Shown in pieces: positions 60,479-64,000 of a DNA stretch of 64,000 nucleotides. Under the pieces are notes generated by a model. The model saw nothing but the letters and a program-made list of their open reading frames with translations. It was not told where the DNA came from and searched no databases. Source of the stretch: Paludisphaera soli (GTDB lineage Bacteria > Planctomycetota > Planctomycetia > Isosphaerales > Isosphaeraceae); the NCBI RefSeq assembly GCF_011064595.1, contig NZ_JAALJI010000009.1:62001-126000 (forward strand), read 5' to 3'. Within the stretch, counting starts at the first letter, position 1; each line of letters opens with the position of its first letter. The position numbers were made by a program, and so were the translations under genes.

Positions 60479-63400
60479 TCATCGGCCGGCCGCCTCGGCG
60501 CCGTCGGCGTCGAAGGCGATCGGCTGGGGGGCGACGATGGTGGCGACGAGGCCCGCCGCGTCGCCGTTCCCGCCGCCCACCCGGATCAGGAGCGACCCCC
60601 GACCTTCCGGCAGGTCCAGCTCGGCCGAGGTCCACGTCCCTTCGGCGGACCTGGACAGCTCGACGGGCCGGCCGTTCAGCCAGGCGGCGACCTCGGCCTG
60701 GGCGTCGACGACGAGGGTCGCCTTCTGGGCGGCGGGCGAGACGATCGGCGCGTGGGCGAAGGCGTGCGCGGCGGCCGCCCCGCCGGGGGGCAGGAACGTC
60801 CGCAGGTCGGCGCGGCCCTCGGCGTCGGCCTCGACGCGGCGCCACGAGAGCGAGCCGCCGGCGCCGTCGGGCGCCGCGGCGTCGAGGTCGAGCCGGGCGG
60901 TCGGGTCGAATCCCTCGCCCGTCATCGGGCCAAGGACGCGGTAGCGGCCGACGACGCTGACCGGCCGTCGCAGCGAGCCGAGGTACGCGACGAGGTCGAC
61001 CAGCTCGCCGTCGGTCATCGTCCCCGCGAGGTTCTCGGGCATCAGCGAGACCTCGCTGAAGCGACGCTCCTCGACGTCGGCCGCCGGCACGACCAGGCGC
61101 TCGCCCTGGGCGGTCTTGATCGTCGTCGACCCGTTCGACTCCTCGACCGGCAGGCCGGTGAGGATCCGGCCGTCCTCCAGGGCGAGGATCACCGAGCGGA
61201 AGTTGTAGCTGATCGCGGCGCTGGGGTTGAGGATCGAGCGGAGCAGCTCGTCCTTGCCGTACTTCACGCCGATCGTCGACAGGTCCGGGCCGACCCACCG
61301 GCCTCGGCCCTGAACGCGGTGGCAGGCGCCGCAGGACTCGGAGCCCTGCCGGAAGAAGACCTGCTCGCCGCGCGCCGGGTCGCCCTGGCGACGCAGCAGC
61401 TCGCCGAGCGGCGGCAGGGGACGGCCCCCGGCGGTCGCCGGCGGGGGGAGCACGCTCGCGGCGGCCTCGCGGACGCGGGGGTCGCCCAGGCCGTGCAGGG
61501 TGGTGGTCGCCTCGGTCCTCAGGTCGTCCGGGAGCTTGCCCCCCTTCGCCAACTCGATGATCCGCATCCCGCCTTCGGGGAGCCGCGCGAGCGTCCGAAG
61601 GGCCTCGCGACGCAGGGCGGTCGGGAACGCGCGGTCGGTCAGGAGCCCCGACAGCCGGTCGCGGGCGTCGGACGTCTTCGGCAGGGTGCGGACGGCGGCC
61701 TCGGCGCGCGGGTTGGAAGGCTTGCCCGAGGTCGCGTCGATCAGGGCGGCGAGGACCTTGTCGGGCGTCCCGCCGAGCGAACCCGTCGCCTCGACGGCGG
61801 CGGCCGCGACCTCGTCGGGGACGGCCGGGTCGACCGCGAAGCCCTCCACCGAGGCCCGATAGCGGGCGTCGCGGCTGGCGGCGGCCATCGCGATCCCCTG
61901 GCGGCGCCAGTCGGGCTCGCCGAGGGCCGCCTCGATCGTTCGGACGACCGGCGGGCGCCCCTTCGCCTCGTTCCAGGGCCCGGCGAGCTGCGTCGCCAGC
62001 ATGTCCAGCAGGATGCGGCGGCGGGCCGGGTCGGCGGCGCTCGCGGCCAGCAGCGCCGCCACGTCGGCCGCGTAGGGGGAGCGGACCCGGAGCAGCACGT
62101 CGTCGCCCGCCTGCTGGAGGCCGGGCGCCTTGAGCTGCGGGAGCACCTGCTCCAGCAGCGGCAGCGCCTCGGGCCGTTGCAGCCGCCACAGGAAGCCGAG
62201 CAGCTTGCTCAGGGCGTTGGCCTCGGGCTCGGGGGCGCCGAGGGGGATGTACGCCTCGTTGCGGTCGACGGGGAAGTACGGCGGCAGGGCGACGCGGTCG
62301 TCGGCGGCGAGCTTCGCGAAATCGCCCGAGCCGCCGAACAGCGAGGGGTCGATCAGGCTCGTGATGAACTCGGGCTCGCGGCCGTCGAGGGCCAGGCCCA
62401 GGGCTTCCAGATACGTGCGGTCGCGACCGTCCCAGCCGGCGATCAGCTTGCGGAGCGCCTCGGCCGCCTTCGGCGTCGGGACCTTCCGGAGCGCCAGGAT
62501 CAGCTCGCGGCGGACGCCCGGATCGGGGTCGTCGGCCAGGGGGAGCAGGAGGTCGAGGTGCGCCAGCGCCGGGGCGGGCTTGCGGGCCTCGGGGTCCTTG
62601 TATTCGACGATCCCGTTCTCGCGGCAGTCGCGGCCGAGGATGCGGACGGCCAGCTCGCGGAACCGCGGGTCGTCGCCCCGGAACGCTTTCGGATTCCGCA
62701 GCATGTCGGCCGCGATCGAGGCGAGCTTCGGGACGGCCGTGGCGGTCCAGATCGCCCTCGCGGCCTCCTCGGGGGAGCCTTCGCGGATCAGGGTCGCGAG
62801 CGAGTCGGCCGAGGCGTCGCCTCGCGCGATCAGGGACCGCCGGGCGGCGTCCTGGGTGGCCACGCAGGGGGACTTGAGTCCCTCGATGAGGCCGGCGAGG
62901 GTGGCGAAGTCGGGCTTCGCGGCCTTCGGCCCGGCGCCCTTCGGCGCGACGCGGTAGATGCGGCCGGTGTCCTGGTCCGCGAAGGCGTGGCCGCCGACGC
63001 CCGCGTCGTACCAGTCGGCGACGAAGACGGAGCCGTCGGGGGCCACGGTCATGTCGACGGGGCGGAACCACGGGTCGTCGCTGGCGAGCAGGACCTGGGA
63101 CTCGGCCCGGAAGGTCGCGCCCTGCCGGGTGATCGGGAAGAAGTTAATCTGGCGGGTGCCGGCCTCGGCCTCCAGCAGGCCGCCGAAGTAGGAGGCGGGG
63201 AGGAGCCGGCCTTCGTACACGGCGATCCCGCAGGGGCTGCCGTTGCCGGTGCCGACGAGCTTGGGGACGTTGCCCGGCACGTCCTCGCCCCAGTGTCGGG
63301 GGCTGCCGGGGGTCTTGTAGCCGAACCGGCCGCCGTCCATGGTATGGATCACGCGGCAGCCGCGGTTGCCGTCGTCGTCGTTGTCGCTGGTGAAGCCGTT

Positions 63401-64000
63401 GCCGAAGGCGTCGCGGCAGGTCTCGTAATTGTTGCGCTGGCCGTCGCAGACGACCTCGAATTCGGTGCCGTCGCGGTTGACGCGGAGGGTGTTGGCGTAC
63501 TTGTCGGCGACGACGTGGCGGCCCGAGGCGTCGACCACGTCGAAGTTCTGGTAGCGTTCCGAGCGATCCCCCTGGACCGAGCAGCAGCCGTCGCCGTGGG
63601 TGAAGTAGAGCTTGCCGTCGAGCCCCAGGGCCACGCCGTGGACGCCGTGGTCGGAGTCGAGCCCGCCGAAGCCGGTGAGCAGCGGGTACCGCTTGTCGGC
63701 CCGGTCGTCGCCGTCGGTGTCTTCCAGCACCAGCAGGTCGGGGCTGTTGCCGACGTAGACCCGGCAGCCCCGGTACTTGCCGGCCTCGTCGTAGCGTTCC
63801 TCGACGGCCAGGCCCATGGGGACGGGGAAGATCCGGTCGGCGAAGACGGTGACCTTGTCGGCCTTGCCGTCGCCGTCGGTGTCCTCCAGGATCTTGATTT
63901 TGTCCGACTCCTCGATGCGGGCGAACTTCTTGTTCCCGCCCCGCGTGAGGCGGTAGTTGAGCCCCTCGGAGACCCAGACCCGGCCTCGGGAGTCGACGTC
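60479..64000 (-). CDS. PVC-type haem-binding dehydrogenase with HEAT repeats and cytochrome c domain (5' end outside window)
   Basis: The frame is open to the window end, so the start lies beyond 64000; the visible part is about 1173 residues. Order from the N-terminus: a sorbosone-dehydrogenase-like six-bladed propeller (DTDGDGKADKVTVFADRI, LTGFGGLDSDHGVHG, MTVAPDGSVFVADWY), a HEAT-repeat region, a cytochrome c domain with CGACH and later DGELVDLVAYL, and a C-terminal domain typical of the large planctomycete family. It is probably exported and involved in sugar or small-organic oxidation linked to electron transfer. A GT2 gene follows. Confidence 0.9.
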   Translation of the reverse strand, partial: DVDSRGRVWVSEGLNYRLTRGGNKKFARIEESDKIKILEDTDGDGKADKVTVFADRIFPVPMGLAVEERYDEAGKYRGCRVYVGNSPDLLVLEDTDGDDRADKRYPLLTGFGGLDSDHGVHGVALGLDGKLYFTHGDGCCSVQGDRSERYQNFDVVDASGRHVVADKYANTLRVNRDGTEFEVVCDGQRNNYETCRDAFGNGFTSDNDDDGNRGCRVIHTMDGGRFGYKTPGSPRHWGEDVPGNVPKLVGTGNGSPCGIAVYEGRLLPASYFGGLLEAEAGTRQINFFPITRQGATFRAESQVLLASDDPWFRPVDMTVAPDGSVFVADWYDAGVGGHAFADQDTGRIYRVAPKGAGPKAAKPDFATLAGLIEGLKSPCVATQDAARRSLIARGDASADSLATLIREGSPEEAARAIWTATAVPKLASIAADMLRNPKAFRGDDPRFRELAVRILGRDCRENGIVEYKDPEARKPAPALAHLDLLLPLADDPDPGVRRELILALRKVPTPKAAEALRKLIAGWDGRDRTYLEALGLALDGREPEFITSLIDPSLFGGSGDFAKLAADDRVALPPYFPVDRNEAYIPLGAPEPEANALSKLLGFLWRLQRPEALPLLEQVLPQLKAPGLQQAGDDVLLRVRSPYAADVAALLAASAADPARRRILLDMLATQLAGPWNEAKGRPPVVRTIEAALGEPDWRRQGIAMAAASRDARYRASVEGFAVDPAVPDEVAAAAVEATGSLGGTPDKVLAALIDATSGKPSNPRAEAAVRTLPKTSDARDRLSGLLTDRAFPTALRREALRTLARLPEGGMRIIELAKGGKLPDDLRTEATTTLHGLGDPRVREAAASVLPPPATAGGRPLPPLGELLRRQGDPARGEQVFFRQGSESCGACHRVQGRGRWVGPDLSTIGVKYGKDELLRSILNPSAAISYNFRSVILALEDGRILTGLPVEESNGSTTIKTAQGERLVVPAADVEERRFSEVSLMPENLAGTMTDGELVDLVAYLGSLRRPVSVVGRYRVLGPMTGEGFDPTARLDLDAAAPDGAGGSLSWRRVEADAEGRADLRTFLPPGGAAAAHAFAHAPIVSPAAQKATLVVDAQAEVAAWLNGRPVELSRSAEGTWTSAELDLPEGRGSLLIRVGGGNGDAAGLVATIVAPQPIAFDADGAEAAGR

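Overview
The window is about 64 kb of GC-rich bacterial chromosome. Its gene families point to a planctomycete of the Isosphaeraceae type, such as the Paludisphaera, Singulisphaera or Isosphaera group. The diagnostic items are a DUF1559 prepilin-like protein followed by a tiny lipoprotein, three PEP-CTERM surface proteins, an ECF sigma factor with a membrane and extracytoplasmic extension, a Ser/Thr kinase carrying 14 WD40 repeats, a PVC-type haem-binding dehydrogenase, a BlaI/M56 pair, and many small planctomycete-type hypothetical proteins. No phage, transposase, CRISPR array or plasmid gene was recognised. The genus is inferred from gene content, not from a marker gene.

Regions: 1-3.5 kb holds the end of an M16 peptidase-like gene, then plsX and fabD (lipid synthesis). 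3.5-5.1 kb on the minus strand is an opcA-like gene followed by a STAS protein. 5.4-10.9 kb is a CHRD/PEP-CTERM protein, a GT39 transferase overlapping pncB (NAD salvage), and parA-parB closed by a strong terminator. 11-16 kb has a degenerate histidine-kinase-like protein, tRNA-Pro, an isochorismatase-fold enzyme, a secreted choloylglycine-type hydrolase, rpiA and a TPR protein. 16-20.3 kb has the ECF fusion, a thioesterase, two identical tRNA-Met genes and a XerC/D recombinase. 20.5-26 kb has a receiver/AAA+/Fis protein that has lost its phosphorylation residues and GAFTGA loop, an acetyl-CoA hydrolase/transferase and ilvB.

26-36 kb is an accessory stretch: DUF1559 plus lipoprotein, a HAD-phosphatase/HerA-type ATPase fusion, an All3515-like PEP-CTERM gene with a small cysteine protein upstream, a CYSS-repeat secreted protein, and an HTTM-DCC membrane oxidoreductase. 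36-39 kb has an M19 dipeptidase, an interspersed non-coding repeat, and an orphan pair (possible ADP-ribosyltransferase fold plus a helical protein). 39-46.6 kb has a di-haem cytochrome divergent from a BlaI repressor and a 1753-residue M56 sensor; two matched operators sit in the divergent promoter region. 47-49 kb holds a cobalamin riboswitch reading toward a PEP-CTERM surface protein. 48.8-64 kb has a TPR/HEFVH protease with a secreted clan-A glycosidase, a DUF1275 protein divergent from a bestrophin, the WD40 kinase, and a GT2 glycosyltransferase downstream of a PVC haem protein cut by the window end.

The strongest candidates for new biology are the B12-riboswitch-linked surface protein, the BlaI/M56 system with its duplicated extracytoplasmic array and phased operators, the HAD-ATPase fusion, and the recurring theme of signalling proteins that keep their fold but have lost catalytic residues (11.3 kb and 20.6 kb). 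Motifs, coordinates and hairpins were read from the sequence. Family names come from memory of the families and were not checked against a database.
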